NCBI RefSeq assembly: GCF_014646095.1
Contig: NZ_BMMU01000019.1
Location: 117,544 to 181,543, forward strand
DNA length: 64,000 bases
Reading direction: 5' to 3'
Origin: Streptomyces lacrimifluminis
GTDB taxonomy: Bacteria; Actinomycetota; Actinomycetes; Streptomycetales; Streptomycetaceae
Position numbers and translations under genes: made by a program. The notes beneath the pieces are model-generated. The model was not told the DNA's origin. It was given only the letters and a program-made list of their open reading frames with translations, and ran no database searches. Positions 34,017 to 43,580 of this stretch are shown here, piece by piece (position 1 is the first letter of the stretch; every line of letters starts with the position of its first letter).

Positions 34017-36245
34017 TCACCCCTTGTCCAAGTACTGCTCCCTCTCCTCGTCCAGTAGCGCGTCCAGGGCCGTACGCAGGCCGGGGAGGTGCTCCAGGTC
34101 CGGGTCTGCGGCGACCACGGCCGCCGCCTCCTCCCTGGCCTCCGCGATGATCTCCTCGTCGTCGATGACGGTGAGCATCCGCAGGGAGGTGCGGGCGCCG
34201 GACTGGGCCTGGCCCAGGACGTCGCCCTCGCGGCGTTGTTCGAGGTCGACGCGGGAGAGTTCGAAGCCGTCGAGGGTGGCCGCGACGGCGTCAAGGCGCT
34301 GGCGGGCCGGGCTCGCCTCGGGCATCTCGCTGACCAGGAGGCAGAGCCCGGCGGCCGAGCCACGGCCGACACGGCCCCGGAGCTGGTGGAGCTGGGAGAC
34401 GCCGAAGCGGTCGGCGTCCATGATCACCATCGCGGTCGCGTTGGGCACGTTGACGCCGACCTCGATGACCGTGGTGGCCACCAGGACGTCCGTCTCCCCG
34501 GCGGTGAAGCGGCGCATCACGGCGTCCTTGTCGTCGGGGTGCATCCGGCCGTGCAGGATCTCGACCTTCAGCCCCTGGAGAGGACCCCGGGTGAGTTGCT
34601 CGGCCACCTCCACGACGGCGAGCGGCGGGCGTTTCTCGGCCTCGTCCTCGGGAGACTTCTTCTTCCCGGCCTTCTTCGGGTCGTCCTCCTCGTCGCCGAT
34701 ACGGGGGCAGACCACGTACGCCTGATGGCCGTTGCCCACCTCCTCGCGCACGCGCTCCCACGCGCGTGCCAGGAAATGGGGTTTGTCGGCGGCCGGGACG
34801 ACATGGCTGGCGATCGGCGAGCGGCCGGCCGGGAGCTGGTCCAGGACCGACGTCTCCAGGTCGCCGAAGACCGTCATGGCGACCGTGCGCGGGATCGGCG
34901 TGGCCGTCATCACGAGGAGGTGCGGGGGCTGTTTGCCCTTGCCGCGCAGGGCGTCGCGCTGTTCGACGCCGAAGCGGTGCTGTTCGTCGACGACGACCAG
35001 GCCGAGGTCGTGGAACTGGACCTTGTCCTCGATCAGCGCGTGCGTGCCGATCACGAGCCCCGCCTCACCGGTGACAAGGTCCAGCAGCGCCTGACGGCGG
35101 GCGGCGGTGCCCATGGAGCCGGTCAGGAGCACCACCTTGGTGGCCCCGTCGGCGCCGCCGAGCATGCCGCCCTCCGCCAGCTCCCCCATCATCTCGGTGA
35201 TCGACCGGTGGTGCTGCTGGGCGAGCACCTCGGTGGGAGCGAGCATCGCGGCCTGGCCGCCCGCGTCGACGACGGCGAGCATGGCGCGCAGGGCCACCAT
35301 CGTCTTTCCCGAACCCACCTCCCCTTGGAGCAGCCGGTGCATCGGGTGTTCCGCCGCCAGGTCGTCGAAGATCTCCTTGGAGACCTTCTGCTGGCCGTCC
35401 GTGAGGGTGAACGGGAGTTTCGCGTCGAAGGCGGTGAGCAGGCCGTCCGGGGACGGTCTGCGGGGCACCGCCGGGAGTTGGGCGTCCGCGTGGCGGCGTC
35501 GGGCCAGGGCGACCTGGAGGACGAACGCCTCGTCCCACTTGAGGCGGTCGCGGGCGGACTCGATGTCCGCCTTGGTGTGGGGACGGTGGATCTTCAGGAG
35601 GGCTTCGGGGAGGGTGGCCATGCCTCGGCCCTCCCGAAGGGAGTCCGGAAGGGGGTCGACGGCCTCCTGGGCACTCGGGAGGACCGTCTGGACAGCCTTG
35701 GCGATCTTCCAGGACTCCAGCTTCGCCGTGGCCGGGTAGATCGGGATCAGGGCGCCCGCCCAGGAGTCGACCGCCTCCGCCGCCTCGTCGGTGTCGCCGC
35801 GCAGCAACTCGTACGCCGGATGGGCCAGTTGGAGGCGGCGGTTGAAGACCGAGGCCTTGCCCGCGAACAATGCGCGGGTGCCGGGGAGGAGTTCCTTGTG
35901 GGGTTTGTGGACTCCGTGGCCGAAGAAGACCAGTTGGAGCCGGCCGCTGCCGTCCGTGATGGTGACTTCCAGGCGCTGGCCCTTGCCCCGGGGGGCCTTC
36001 GAGGACGCGAAGGTGTGCAGGCGTGCGTCGGCCACCTGGGCGACCACCGTCACGTGCTCGTCCATGGGGAGGTCGGCCAGGTGGGTGAGCTGGCCGCGCT
36101 CCTCGTACCTGCGCGGATAGTGGTGCAGGAGGTCGCCGACGGTGTGCAGGCCGAGGTGCTCGGCCATCACCTTCGCGGTGGCGGGGCCGAGCACTGACTT
36201 CAGTGGTTGTTTCAGTGGTTCTTCCAGTGCGGGCACGAGATCCAT
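34017..36245 (-). CDS. recG: ATP-dependent DNA helicase RecG
   Basis: 742 residues from ATG 36245 (MDLVPALEEPLKQPL); an ATG seven codons upstream is an alternative. It remodels stalled forks and branched DNA. Wedge domain N-terminal (DLLHHYPRRYEERGQLTHL), then helicase motifs GEVGSGKTMVALRA (Walker A), LVVVDEQHRFG (DEQH box), VMTATPIPRT, and the C-terminal RFTAGETDVLVATTVIEVGV and QLRGRVGRG. A Lys/Glu-rich insertion (about 540-560) is lineage-specific. The neighbouring Hsp90 promoter region is divergent. Confidence 0.97.
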   Translation of the reverse strand: MDLVPALEEPLKQPLKSVLGPATAKVMAEHLGLHTVGDLLHHYPRRYEERGQLTHLADLPMDEHVTVVAQVADARLHTFASSKAPRGKGQRLEVTITDGSGRLQLVFFGHGVHKPHKELLPGTRALFAGKASVFNRRLQLAHPAYELLRGDTDEAAEAVDSWAGALIPIYPATAKLESWKIAKAVQTVLPSAQEAVDPLPDSLREGRGMATLPEALLKIHRPHTKADIESARDRLKWDEAFVLQVALARRRHADAQLPAVPRRPSPDGLLTAFDAKLPFTLTDGQQKVSKEIFDDLAAEHPMHRLLQGEVGSGKTMVALRAMLAVVDAGGQAAMLAPTEVLAQQHHRSITEMMGELAEGGMLGGADGATKVVLLTGSMGTAARRQALLDLVTGEAGLVIGTHALIEDKVQFHDLGLVVVDEQHRFGVEQRDALRGKGKQPPHLLVMTATPIPRTVAMTVFGDLETSVLDQLPAGRSPIASHVVPAADKPHFLARAWERVREEVGNGHQAYVVCPRIGDEEDDPKKAGKKKSPEDEAEKRPPLAVVEVAEQLTRGPLQGLKVEILHGRMHPDDKDAVMRRFTAGETDVLVATTVIEVGVNVPNATAMVIMDADRFGVSQLHQLRGRVGRGSAAGLCLLVSEMPEASPARQRLDAVAATLDGFELSRVDLEQRREGDVLGQAQSGARTSLRMLTVIDDEEIIAEAREEAAAVVAADPDLEHLPGLRTALDALLDEEREQYLDKG

Positions 36246-36282
36246 TGCACACCACGCCACTGACATTGCCGTATATGTACTG

Positions 36283-36308
36283 GGAATCCGCTGGTCAGAC
36301 GGCTCGTT
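36283..36308 (+). promoter_or_regulatory. sigma-R-type promoter of hsp90-TPR operon
   Basis: GGGAAT at 36282-36287, exactly 18 bases, then GTT at 36306-36308 preceded by C. This equals the known SigR consensus GGGAAT-N18-CGTT used in thiol-oxidative stress. About 105 bases separate it from the Hsp90-like start codon. Confidence 0.75.
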
Positions 36309-36416
36309 CGGGGCCTAGGATGGCGCGCCCGGCCATCCCCCGCGGTCACCGCCTCACCGGGACCGCCCGACCCCGCGCCGTCGCCAGAACCTGGTCCCCC
36401 CTCCGGCGCTGCGACG

Positions 36417-38261
36417 ATGGACTCCCAGACCTCACAGGCATCCCAGTCACCGCATACGTTCCAGGTCGACCTGCGCGGCCTCGTGGACCTGCTCTCCCAT
36501 CACCTCTACTCCAGCCCCAGGGTCTATCTGCGCGAGCTGCTGCAGAACGCCGTGGACGCGATCACCGCCCGGCGCGCCGAGCAGCCCGACGCCCCGGCGC
36601 GGGTGCGGCTGTACGCCGGGGGCGGCACCCTGCGGGTCGAGGACTCGGGGGTCGGCCTCACCGAGGCGGACGTGCACAACCTTCTTGCGACCATCGGCCG
36701 CAGTTCCAAGCGGGCGGATCCCGGCGGCATCCAGGAGGCGCGTTCGGAGTTCCTCGGCCAGTTCGGCATCGGGCTGCTGGCCTGTTTCGTCGTGGCCGAG
36801 CGGATCAGGGTCGTCAGCCGCAGCGCCCGTACGCCGGACGCGCCACCCGTGGAGTGGACGGCCGCGGACGACGGTTCGTACACCGTGCGGACGCTGCCCG
36901 ACTCGGCCCGGCCCGAACCGGGCACGACCGTGCACCTGGTGGCGCGGCCGGGGGCCGGCGAGTGGCTCACCGAGGAGCGGGTGCTGGCGCTGGCGCGGGA
37001 CTTCGGTTCGCTGCTGCCGTACGACGTGCGGGTGGGCGACGAGGCCGTCACCGATCTGCCGGCGCCCTGGAACCGCCCGTATCCGTCGCCCGCCACCAGA
37101 AGGGTGGCCCTGCAGCGGCACTGTCACGACCTGTTCGGGTTCACGCCGTTGGACTCGATCGACCTGGACGTCCCGCTCGCCGGGATCCGCGGGGTGGCGT
37201 ACGTCCTGCCCTCGTCGGTGAGTCCGGCGCAGCGCGCGAGTCACCGGGTGCATCTCAAGGGCATGCTGCTCACCGAGCGGGCCGAACAGCTGCTGCCCGA
37301 CTGGGCCTTCTTCGTGCGGTGCGTGCTCGACACCGACAGCCTGCGGCCGACGGCTTCGCGCGAGTCGCTGTACGAGGACGAGACGCTGGCCGCCGTACGG
37401 GAGGCGCTGGGGGAAAGGATTCGCTCCTGGCTGACCGGTCTCGCCGCCGGGGATCCGGAGCGGCTGGCCGCGTTCCTGTCGGTGCACCACCTGGGCGTCA
37501 AGTCGCTGGCCAGGCACGACAAGGAGATGCTGCGCACGATGCTGCCGTGGCTCCCCTTCGAAACGACCGACGGGCAGCTGTCCCTGGAGGAGTTCGCACA
37601 GCGGCACCCGGTGGTGCACTTCACGCGCACCGTCGAGGAGTTCCGGCAGGTCGCGCCGATCGCGTCCGCGCAGGGCGTCGGCGTCGTCAACGGCGGCTAC
37701 ACGTACGACAGCGAGCTGATCGAGGCGCTGCCCTCGGTGCGCCCGGGGACCGTGGTCGCCGAGCTGGACGCCGACACGGTGACCGCGCACCTGGACGCGG
37801 TCGACCCGGCCGAGGAGCTGGCCCTGGCGGCCTTCCTGGGGGCCGCGCGCGCCAAGCTCGACGCCCTCGGATGCGATGTCGTGCTGCGCGCCTTCCACCC
37901 GCTGTCCGTGCCCGCGCTGCACCTGGACGACCGGGCGGCCCGGCACGAGCAGGCGCGCGCGGAGGCCGAGGAACAGGCCGACGACCTGTGGGCCGGCATC
38001 CTCGGCTCGCTGCGGGGCAGCACCCCTCGCGCGCGGCTGGTGCTCAACCATCTCAACCCGCTGATCCGGAGGATCAGTTCGCTGGAGGACCGGGAACTGA
38101 TCGGCACCGCCACGGAGTCCCTGTACGGGCAGGCCCTGCTCATGGCGCAGCGCCCGCTGCGGCCCGCGGACTCCGCGCTGCTGAACCGTGCGTTCATCGG
38201 CCTCCTGGAGTGGGCCACCCACAGCGATCCCACGGAGCCCACGGAGGACGGCCGGCGATGA
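36417..38261 (+). CDS. Hsp90-family ATPase (HtpG-like)
   Basis: 614 residues. The GHKL ATP site is complete: LRELLQNAVDAI (Glu/Asn box), VEDSGVGLT, TIGRSSK and FLGQFGIGLLACFVV. The middle domain keeps the catalytic arginine in TASRESLYED. There is no charged linker and no MEEVD-type tail (the end is EPTEDGRR). The family folds or stabilises clients by ATP-driven clamping. The downstream TPR gene overlaps by ATGA, and the promoter is of sigma-R type, so this is likely an oxidative-stress chaperone unit. Ribosome-binding is weak before ATG 36417. Confidence 0.9.
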   Translation: MDSQTSQASQSPHTFQVDLRGLVDLLSHHLYSSPRVYLRELLQNAVDAITARRAEQPDAPARVRLYAGGGTLRVEDSGVGLTEADVHNLLATIGRSSKRADPGGIQEARSEFLGQFGIGLLACFVVAERIRVVSRSARTPDAPPVEWTAADDGSYTVRTLPDSARPEPGTTVHLVARPGAGEWLTEERVLALARDFGSLLPYDVRVGDEAVTDLPAPWNRPYPSPATRRVALQRHCHDLFGFTPLDSIDLDVPLAGIRGVAYVLPSSVSPAQRASHRVHLKGMLLTERAEQLLPDWAFFVRCVLDTDSLRPTASRESLYEDETLAAVREALGERIRSWLTGLAAGDPERLAAFLSVHHLGVKSLARHDKEMLRTMLPWLPFETTDGQLSLEEFAQRHPVVHFTRTVEEFRQVAPIASAQGVGVVNGGYTYDSELIEALPSVRPGTVVAELDADTVTAHLDAVDPAEELALAAFLGAARAKLDALGCDVVLRAFHPLSVPALHLDDRAARHEQARAEAEEQADDLWAGILGSLRGSTPRARLVLNHLNPLIRRISSLEDRELIGTATESLYGQALLMAQRPLRPADSALLNRAFIGLLEWATHSDPTEPTEDGRR

Positions 38262-41200
38262 GCGAGATCAAGGACTTCGACGCCCTCCGCGAGGCCATGG
38301 CGCTGAACTCGGAGCAGCCGGAGGGACCGGCCCGCAACGCGCGCGCGGAGCAGTTGCTGGCCGAGGCCGAGAGACTGAACATCCCGCTCGCCGTGATCGA
38401 GGCGCTCGGCCACCAGCTGAAGGCCTACAACTACAGCTCCGAGAAGGACCGGATGTTCGTCCCCTTCGCGCGTCTGCTGCGCATGTGGGACGAGCGGCCC
38501 GAGGACTTCGACGAGTACGAGGTCCACACGCTGCACTGGGTCTTCAAGTGGATGACCACGGGCATGCTGGACCAGCCGCACATCCCGCTGGCCTCCGTCG
38601 AGAAGTGGCTCGGCGAGATGGAGCAGCGCTACCGGCTCGCCGGGCACTCCGAACGGGCCGTGCGCGGTGCCGAGTTCAGTGTGGCCGCCCATGTCGGCGA
38701 CCTGCCGCGGGCCGAACGGGCGTACGCCGCCTGGCTGGCCGCCGACCGCGACAGCATGGCCGACTGCCACGCCTGCGAACTGCACAGCCAGGGCTGGTGG
38801 CGGGCCGAGCGGGGCGCGGACGCCGAGGCGCTCGACCTGTGGCGGCCGGTCCTGGAGGGCGAGTTCACCTGCGCCCACGAACCGCACACCGTCCTGGCGT
38901 CCTCGCTGGGCCCGCTGCTGCGCCTGGGCCGCCTGGACGAGGCCCGCGCGCACCACCTGCGGGGCTTCCGGCTGGTGCGGCCCATGGAGAGCATGCGGGG
39001 CGCGTACGCGGACCACGTCGAGTTCTGCGCGCTGACCGGCAACGAGGCGCGTGGCCTGGAACTGCTCGCGGAGCGCCCCGCGTACTTCACGGACTCCGGA
39101 CAGCCGCGCAGCCGGATGGACTTCCTGGCCGCCGTGGCCCTCCTCATGGACCGGCTGACCGCCATGGGTATGGGCGCCCAGTCGGTCCCCGGACCGGCCG
39201 AGCGTGCCTGGACGGCCCGCGAACTCGCCGTCCACGCGCGCGAGGAGGCCCTTTCCCTGGCCGCGCGCTTCGACCTGCGCAACGGCACGCCGTACGTCGG
39301 CGAGAACATCCGCGCACGCATGGACCAGGCTGCGCTGGTGGACCGGCTGCCCCTGGGCGTGCGGGCTGCGAGGGCCGTCCCCGCGCCCCGCAGGGCGCCC
39401 GCCGATTCCACGGTGTCCCCGGAGAAGCCGGCCGACGGCCCGCCGGACCTGCCCGCGCTGCTCGCCGACGCGCGCCGGATGTCGGACGCGCTGCTTCCGC
39501 ACGCGATGGAGGCGTGGGCGGCCGTCTGGCGGGCCGCCGAGGGTGTGGACCTACCGGCGGCCGACCGGGCGGAGATCGTCGACCACAGGGCCATGGAGGG
39601 CGGCCCTGAGGGCATCGCGCTCTTCGAGCGGGCCGCCGAGCTGTACGCCGAGGCGGGCGACCCCGGCGAGGCCCTGGCCGCCCGCGCCCGCGCCGCGTAC
39701 GCCCGCGCCCTGGAGGGCGACGTCGCCGCGGCCCTGAGAGCCGTTTCCGAGCCGTACGAGGAGGTCCTCGCGCTCTACTCCGACGAGGGCACCGGCGTCC
39801 GGCAGGCCGCGGCCGTCCTGATGGGGCGCGCCCGCATCCTCATGCGGCAGGTCGAGGAGGACGACACCGACCAGGCCCTGGCCGCCGCCGAGAACGCCGT
39901 ACGGGAGCTGCTGGCGCTCGTCGACGGGCACGCCGGGGACGATGTGCGGCTCGCCTCACGCGGCGCGGAGGCGCAGGCCATGCTCGGGGAACTGGCGACG
40001 CGCACCGGGGACCTGGCGGGGGCCGCCGAACTGTTCACGTGGGCCACGGAGGCGTTCGTCGCGGCGGGGCTGCCGTGGTTCGCGGTGGAGTACGAGGCGC
40101 GGCTGGCCGGGCTCGCCCACCACCTCGGCGACATCGCCGGGGCCGAGCGGGCACTGCGGGGAGCCCTGGAGCACGGCGGGGCGTATCTGGAGGCGGCGGG
40201 CCAGGCCCAGCTGAACCTGCAGCTCGCCGAGATCCTCGGGGCGCGCGACGAGGTCACCGAGGCCGCGGACCGCGCCCTGGAGGCCGCGCACTGGGCCGAC
40301 GAGGCGGGCGAGGGCCCGACCCTGGGCGCCTGGGCCCGGCATCTGCTCGGCGGTTTCCTGCTGCGGCGGGGCCGGTGGGCGGAGGCGGCCGAGGTGCTGG
40401 AGTCGGCGCTGCCGGACCTCGGCACCGAGACGCACGGCGAGGGAGCGGTCGTACAGACGCTGTGGTGGCTCGGTGACTGTCTGGGCGAGCTGGGCGAGCA
40501 CCGCGAGTCCGCCGAACGCCGGCTGAGGGCCGCGGAGATCGCCCGGCACTGGCCCGAGCAGCAGGATCACGCGACGCTCGCCCACCTCGCCGCCGAGTCC
40601 CTCGGCCAGGCCGGGCTGCCCGCCGAGGCCGACCAGGCCTACGAACGCGCCGGCGACCTGTGGCGCTCGCTCGGCAACGTGCACGGCCTGGTGCGTGCCC
40701 TGCGCGCCCGCGCGTGGCTCGCGCTGCGGATGGAGGCGGGGCTCGACGGGGCCCGGCAGCGGATGGCTGAAGCGGTCCGGGAGTGCGCGCAGGCCCTGTC
40801 CGAGGCGGAGGAGCTGGAGTCCCGCGAGCAGCTCGGCGCCGAACTCGCCCACACCCACCGCCAGTTCGGCGATCTACTGGCCCGCTCCGCCGCCGAGGAC
40901 GCCGAGGACGGCGCGATCGAGGCCGCGTTCGAGGCGGCGTTGGCCCAGATGGCGAAGGCGATCGCCGTGTTCTCCTCCCTCGGCGAGGAGGGCCTGCACG
41001 GCCGTACCGGCGCCGAACTGGCCGCCGGCTGGCTGGAGGCGGACCTGAGCCGCCCGTCGGAGGCGGCGGCACGCGCGCGCGGGGTGCTGATCGCGTACGA
41101 CAACTTCGAGGCCCACGAGGAGGAGGCCGAAACGGTACGGTCCCGGCGGGCCGAGGCGGAACAGATGCTCCAGCTCATGGAGGAACAGGAGTCCGACTGA
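38258..41200 (+). CDS. large TPR protein coupled to the Hsp90-like gene
   Basis: 980 residues, ATG overlapping the Hsp90 stop as ATGA (38258-38261). The first 330 residues include MSEIKDFDALREAMALNSEQ, a Cys/His cluster DCHACELHSQGWW and helical repeats; a Pro-rich linker lies near 375-395; the rest is Ala/Glu-rich TPR-like helix pairs (RGAEAQAMLGELATRTGDLAGA, then LAAESLGQAGLPAEADQAYERAG). There is no signal peptide or membrane segment. It probably acts as a partner or adaptor of the Hsp90-like protein; that is inferred from coupling alone. Codon use is as in neighbours. Confidence 0.85.
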   Translation: MSEIKDFDALREAMALNSEQPEGPARNARAEQLLAEAERLNIPLAVIEALGHQLKAYNYSSEKDRMFVPFARLLRMWDERPEDFDEYEVHTLHWVFKWMTTGMLDQPHIPLASVEKWLGEMEQRYRLAGHSERAVRGAEFSVAAHVGDLPRAERAYAAWLAADRDSMADCHACELHSQGWWRAERGADAEALDLWRPVLEGEFTCAHEPHTVLASSLGPLLRLGRLDEARAHHLRGFRLVRPMESMRGAYADHVEFCALTGNEARGLELLAERPAYFTDSGQPRSRMDFLAAVALLMDRLTAMGMGAQSVPGPAERAWTARELAVHAREEALSLAARFDLRNGTPYVGENIRARMDQAALVDRLPLGVRAARAVPAPRRAPADSTVSPEKPADGPPDLPALLADARRMSDALLPHAMEAWAAVWRAAEGVDLPAADRAEIVDHRAMEGGPEGIALFERAAELYAEAGDPGEALAARARAAYARALEGDVAAALRAVSEPYEEVLALYSDEGTGVRQAAAVLMGRARILMRQVEEDDTDQALAAAENAVRELLALVDGHAGDDVRLASRGAEAQAMLGELATRTGDLAGAAELFTWATEAFVAAGLPWFAVEYEARLAGLAHHLGDIAGAERALRGALEHGGAYLEAAGQAQLNLQLAEILGARDEVTEAADRALEAAHWADEAGEGPTLGAWARHLLGGFLLRRGRWAEAAEVLESALPDLGTETHGEGAVVQTLWWLGDCLGELGEHRESAERRLRAAEIARHWPEQQDHATLAHLAAESLGQAGLPAEADQAYERAGDLWRSLGNVHGLVRALRARAWLALRMEAGLDGARQRMAEAVRECAQALSEAEELESREQLGAELAHTHRQFGDLLARSAAEDAEDGAIEAAFEAALAQMAKAIAVFSSLGEEGLHGRTGAELAAGWLEADLSRPSEAAARARGVLIAYDNFEAHEEEAETVRSRRAEAEQMLQLMEEQESD

Positions 41201-41281
41201 TTCAGCCCGTCTGGGGTCCCCCTCTGGGGGAGGGACGGGTAGGGGCGGCGGGGGCGAGAACCCTCCGCCGCGCACCCTCCC

Positions 41282-43006
41282 TCACTCCACCCCGATGAGC
41301 AGCAACGCCCCCTGCCGTCCCCCCCGGTACACCACGGTGTCGACGGCGAGATATCCCTCACGGACCCGCCCCTCCAGGTGCCCGGCGATGGCCTCGGGCG
41401 CCTCGTCGCCGAGGACGAGGGTGACCATCTCGCCGCCCGCCTGGAGCATGCGGTCGATGACCGCCTCCGCGGTGGCCGTGACGTCCGAGCCGATCACGGC
41501 GACGTCGCCGTCGATGAGGCCGAGGACGTCCCCGGTCTGGCAGATGCCGGCCATCGTCCAGGACTGGCGTTCCGCGACGACGAGTTCGGCGTAGCGGGTC
41601 GCGCCGGCCGCGGAGGTCATCGCGACGACATCCTCGTCGAACCGGCGGTCCGGTTCGTGCACGGCGAGTGCGGCGATGCCCTGGACCGCCGACCGGGTCG
41701 GGATCAGGGCCACGCGGATGCCCTCCGTGCGGGCCTGTTCGGCCGCGGCGGCGGCGGTGTGACGCAGCTCGGCGTCGTTGGGCAGCAGCACGACCTCGCG
41801 CGCGTGGGCCCGCCGCACGGCCTCGACGAGCTCCCCGCTCGCCGGTGGCTCCCCGGGCCGCGCGAGCACGATGGTGGCCCCGGCCTCGCCGTACAGCCCG
41901 GCCAGCCCCTCCCCCGGCACGACGGCGACAACGGCCCGCTGCACCCGCTCCCGGGGCGGCCGACCGACGCCACCGGTGTGTACGTCACCGATTCCGAAGT
42001 GCGTGATCCGGATCCGGTACGGCCGCCCCGCCTCGACGCCGGCCTCGACGGCGGCACCCGCGTCGTCGACGTGGACGTGCACGTTCCACAGCCCGTCGCC
42101 CCCGACCACCACGAGCGAGTCCCCGAGCCGGTCCAGCCGCTCCCTGAGCCGGTCGACGGCCGCGTCCTCGGCCTCCAGGAGGTAGATGACCTCGAAGGCG
42201 GGCCCGGAGTCGTCCTCCGCACACTCGTCCGGGCCGTCGGGAGCCTGCGCATGAGCATCAAGTGCGTCGGACCGAGCCGGCACGCGCACGCGTGCCGCCC
42301 ACGCGGCCCCTGTCGCGCCACCTCCCGGCGCCTCCCCCGTGAACGTCTCCACCAGCGCCCCGAGCACCGCCACCAGTCCCCGCCCGCCCGCGTCGACGAC
42401 GCCCGCGCGCTCCAGGACGGCCAGCTGGCCCGGGGTGGCGGCCAACGCGGCCGAGGCACCCTCGTACGCGGCTCTGGCCACCGTCCCGCAGTCGCCCCGC
42501 GTCCGTGTGGCGGCGTCGGCCGCGGCCGAGGCGACGGTGAGGACCGTGCCCTCGACCGGGTGGGCCACGGCCTGCCGGGCGGCGTCGGCCGCGTGCCGCA
42601 GGGCCAGGCACAGGCCGGGGCCGTCGATGGGGGCGCTCTCGCCGTCCGCGCCGGCGGCCAGTACCTGGGCCATGCCGCGCAGCAGCTGCGCCAGGATCGT
42701 GCCGGAGTTGCCGCGCGCCCCTATCAGCGCGCCGTGGGCCATCGCCCGGGTCGCGTCGGCCAGGGTCGGAGCCCCGGCGGCGCCGGTCGGGCCGGCCCCC
42801 GCCTCGTGCCCTGCGAAGGCCGCCTCGACCGCCGCGTACGCCGACTCCAGCGTCAGATAGAGGTTGGTGCCGGTGTCCCCGTCGGCGACCGGGTAGACAT
42901 TGATCGCGTCGATCTCCTCGCGGGCCCGCCCGAGCGCGGCCAGCGCGAGTCCGCACCAGGTGCGCACCGCGAGAGCATCGAAGAATGTCTGCGGCACCTG
43001 CGGCAC
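41282..43006 (-). CDS. DAK2/FakA-like kinase-domain protein
   Basis: 574 residues from GTG 43006 with AAGGAGG five bases upstream. The N-terminal DhaL/DAK2 domain has AINVYPVADGDTGTNLYLTL (metal/ATP site) and IGARGNSGTILAQLL; the C-terminal part is the FakA-type middle and C-terminal domain (VVVGGDGLWNVHVHVDDAGA, VLLPNDAELRHTA). In Firmicutes FakA phosphorylates fatty acids held by FakB (DegV) proteins. No DegV gene is in this window. Its place beside recG and rpmB is common in actinobacteria. Confidence 0.88.
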   Translation of the reverse strand: MPQVPQTFFDALAVRTWCGLALAALGRAREEIDAINVYPVADGDTGTNLYLTLESAYAAVEAAFAGHEAGAGPTGAAGAPTLADATRAMAHGALIGARGNSGTILAQLLRGMAQVLAAGADGESAPIDGPGLCLALRHAADAARQAVAHPVEGTVLTVASAAADAATRTRGDCGTVARAAYEGASAALAATPGQLAVLERAGVVDAGGRGLVAVLGALVETFTGEAPGGGATGAAWAARVRVPARSDALDAHAQAPDGPDECAEDDSGPAFEVIYLLEAEDAAVDRLRERLDRLGDSLVVVGGDGLWNVHVHVDDAGAAVEAGVEAGRPYRIRITHFGIGDVHTGGVGRPPRERVQRAVVAVVPGEGLAGLYGEAGATIVLARPGEPPASGELVEAVRRAHAREVVLLPNDAELRHTAAAAAEQARTEGIRVALIPTRSAVQGIAALAVHEPDRRFDEDVVAMTSAAGATRYAELVVAERQSWTMAGICQTGDVLGLIDGDVAVIGSDVTATAEAVIDRMLQAGGEMVTLVLGDEAPEAIAGHLEGRVREGYLAVDTVVYRGGRQGALLLIGVE

Positions 43007-43111
43007 CTGCGCCTCCTTGAGCTGCTGGACGTGGCACGCAGCGTAGACCCCGGGTGAATGCCGGGTGGCCCGGGGCCGGGAGTGAAGCCCTGATCAGCCA
43101 TGGTAGTTTCG

Positions 43112-43249
43112 TTGCACTGGCGCAGTCGTTGTATGCTGCTCCGGTTGCCCGATCGAGAAGGCCATCGCCAGATGGCCGTCGTACATCGGGCCTTCTCCCT
43201 GGCACTGCCACTTCAGATCCTCTGATCCTGATCCCGGCGTGCCGGGATC
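43112..43249 (+). promoter_or_regulatory. rpmB promoter and structured leader
   Basis: TTGCAC (43112-43117) and TATGCT (43132-43137) suggest a promoter, although the spacing is short. The leader then holds AGAAGGCC/GGCCTTCT (43156-43163 with 43189-43196) enclosing GCCATC/GATGGC (43161-43166 with 43171-43176), followed by GATCCCGGC/GCCGGGATC (43230-43249). This could be autogenous control of L28. Confidence 0.5.
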
Positions 43250-43285
43250 AACCCGTAAGAGCATCTGAAGTCTTTGGAGTGACCC

Positions 43286-43471
43286 GTGGCTGCCAACTGC
43301 GACGTCTGCGGCAAGGGGCCGGGCTTCGGCAACAGCATCTCCCACTCGCACCGCCGTACACCCCGTCGCTGGAACCCGAACATCCAGCGCGTTCGTACCG
43401 TGGTCAGTGGGACGCCGAAGCGCGTGAACGCTTGCACCTCGTGCATCAAGGCCGGCAAGGTCTCGCGCTGA
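43286..43471 (+). CDS. rpmB: 50S ribosomal protein L28, C+ form
   Basis: 61 residues from GTG 43286 with GGAG upstream. AANCDVCGKGPGFGNSISHSH and VNACTSCIKAGKVSR give CxxC pairs of the zinc-binding form. HRRTPRRWNPNIQRV is the family core. It is transcribed away from the DAK gene, with a structured leader and a textbook terminator. Confidence 0.97.
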   Translation: MAANCDVCGKGPGFGNSISHSHRRTPRRWNPNIQRVRTVVSGTPKRVNACTSCIKAGKVSR

Positions 43472-43511
43472 CGCTCAGCTAGCGCGCGGCCACTGCTGGT
43501 TCGCTGCACAG

Positions 43512-43541
43512 AGCCGGTCCACCTCGGTGGACCGGCTTTTT
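43512..43541 (+). terminator. intrinsic terminator of rpmB
   Basis: AGCCGGTCCACC / GGTGGACCGGCT stem with a tiny loop followed by TTTTT, an unusually classical terminator. It also lies just beyond the end of thiD. Confidence 0.93.
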
Positions 43542-43580
43542 GCCGTACCCGCAGATCGAACGCTCGCCGGCGGATTCCGT

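Noticed and set aside
36203..38257. A very long plus-strand reading frame that runs ahead of the TPR protein
   Set aside because: Its first 685 codons are an Arg/Gly/Ala-rich shadow of the Hsp90-like gene; the real TPR start is the ATGA overlap at 38258.
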